DNA of 64,000 nucleotides, taken from contig NZ_RQHW01000028.1 in assembly GCF_004770995.1 (NCBI RefSeq), forward strand, positions 186,001 to 250,000, in the 5' to 3' direction. Source of the stretch: Leptospira idonii (GTDB lineage Bacteria; Spirochaetota; Leptospiria; Leptospirales; Leptospiraceae). Below are positions 63,467-64,000 of this stretch, in pieces (within the stretch, counting starts at the first letter, position 1; the number at the start of each line of letters is the position of its first letter). The translations under genes were made by a program, and so were the position numbers. The notes beneath the pieces are model-generated. The model was given only the letters and a program-made list of their open reading frames with translations. It had not been told where the DNA came from and searched no databases.

Positions 63467-64000
63467 TTTTTTTGAAGGAGAAGTAAAGTATAAGAATATA
63501 AAGAGCTGCGTTCAGATAAAACAGAACGGAGAACATTAGAAAAACGTTTTCCATCACGCTTCCCACAACGGATCTGTGAGTGAGAAGAACAAGTGAGGCG
63601 ATCACAAGAAAGGTGTTTCTTTCTCTTTTCGACCATTCGTATGTTAGAAAATGCGAAATCAAAAAATACATAGGGAAAATACAAATCACGAAGCTGTGAA
63701 TCCAACTGATTCCGCTGAACAAACAAGAAGCAAGAAAGAGTAAAGAAGCGAGTTCCCATTTTCGGTCCGGCCTTTTCAGAAGGAGAAGAATAGGAGCTCC
63801 GAAGATAAGAATGATGATCAGTTGAATCGTTTTTACTGTGTTCAAGGAAAGATCCGCAAACGGCAGTCGGTAGAGCGGCTGGTTCACGAAGTCTGCACCT
63901 GAAATAAAATATTTAGCCAAAGTGGAAGGAAGGCTTTGGTTGTTTTTCCAGGAACGAAGGAGAGGATTAGAGAGTGCATTTCCTAAGACTTGAGTGATCC
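63450..64000 (-). CDS. GT87-like membrane mannosyltransferase, C-terminal part
   Basis: The frame is open from base 64000 to the stop at 63450, so the start lies outside the window; 182 residues are visible. WKNNQSLPSTLAKYFISG is the NQSL loop of DUF2029/GT87 membrane mannosyltransferases, and five or so hydrophobic segments follow. An internal TTG at 63920 should not be taken as the start, since the upstream residues are conserved-looking. It is the first visible gene of the minus-strand polysaccharide run. Confidence 0.7.
   Translation of the reverse strand, partial: ITQVLGNALSNPLLRSWKNNQSLPSTLAKYFISGADFVNQPLYRLPFADLSLNTVKTIQLIIILIFGAPILLLLKRPDRKWELASLLFLASCLFSGISWIHSFVICIFPMYFLISHFLTYEWSKRERNTFLVIASLVLLTHRSVVGSVMENVFLMFSVLFYLNAALYILILYFSFKKNEIRN

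Overview
The window reads as Leptospira, probably a saprophytic-type species. The signs are spirochaete-style lipoproteins, a BatA / BatB-TPR / BatD operon ending in htpG, TonB and Omp85-like outer membrane proteins, a futalosine-pathway mqnD, and many long proteins I know only as Leptospira-type hypotheticals. From memory (not checked), asd and htpG lie on the small second chromosome (CII) of L. interrogans. Both are present here, together with a plasmid-type rep-ori-parB-parA block, so my best guess is that this is the origin region of CII or of a chromid-like replicon. I see no rRNA, tRNA, CRISPR array or insertion sequence.

Layout. 1-4.3 kb: a truncated secreted protein, an ATPase-HDOD regulator, a cyclic-nucleotide-binding protein, an acyltransferase and an FMN reductase. 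4.3-6.7 kb: a first partition locus (parA-parB plus a DinB-like His-rich protein), with two identical 19-bp palindromes that look like parS. 6.7-11.9 kb: an omptin-like outer membrane protein, a YgjP-type peptidase, a phosphatase, a type II NADH dehydrogenase, small exported proteins and a hydrolase. 12.0-22.6 kb: one long tightly packed operon: thioesterase, MORN-repeat lipoprotein, MoxR, DUF58 protein, Bat proteins and HtpG. 22.6-27.9 kb: a histidine kinase fused to a binding-protein-like domain, an alpha-helical repeat protein, a membrane glycosylation protein and MqnD. 27.9-33.4 kb, minus strand: a discoidin/tail-fibre-repeat protein, a replication initiator-like protein, a structured origin-like gap with a candidate counter-transcribed RNA, a second parB-parA pair and two more palindromes. 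33.5-36.9 kb: a degenerate NtrC-like regulator and hypotheticals. 36.9-37.8 kb: an unusual gene-poor stretch dense in perfect palindromes. 38.0-47.1 kb: MBOAT plus SGNH-type protein, asd, a large hypothetical, pyk and an Omp85-like barrel. 47.1-57.9 kb: pirin, a chemotaxis-type receptor, a hybrid kinase paired with an RsbQ-like hydrolase, a short-chain dehydrogenase, a TonB receptor with partner lipoprotein, and a MazG-like protein. 57.8-64 kb, minus strand: a second MBOAT/SGNH pair with glycosyltransferases, probably a surface polysaccharide locus.

How the genes fit together. Two complete but different ParAB systems lie 26 kb apart, each with its own candidate centromere. The second sits beside rep and an origin-like gap. 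The MoxR-Bat-HtpG operon is a candidate envelope chaperone system. The RsbQ-like hydrolase next to a PAS hybrid kinase looks like a small-molecule sensing pair. Metabolic genes (asd, pyk, mqnD, ndh) are interspersed, as expected of an essential secondary chromosome rather than a dispensable plasmid.
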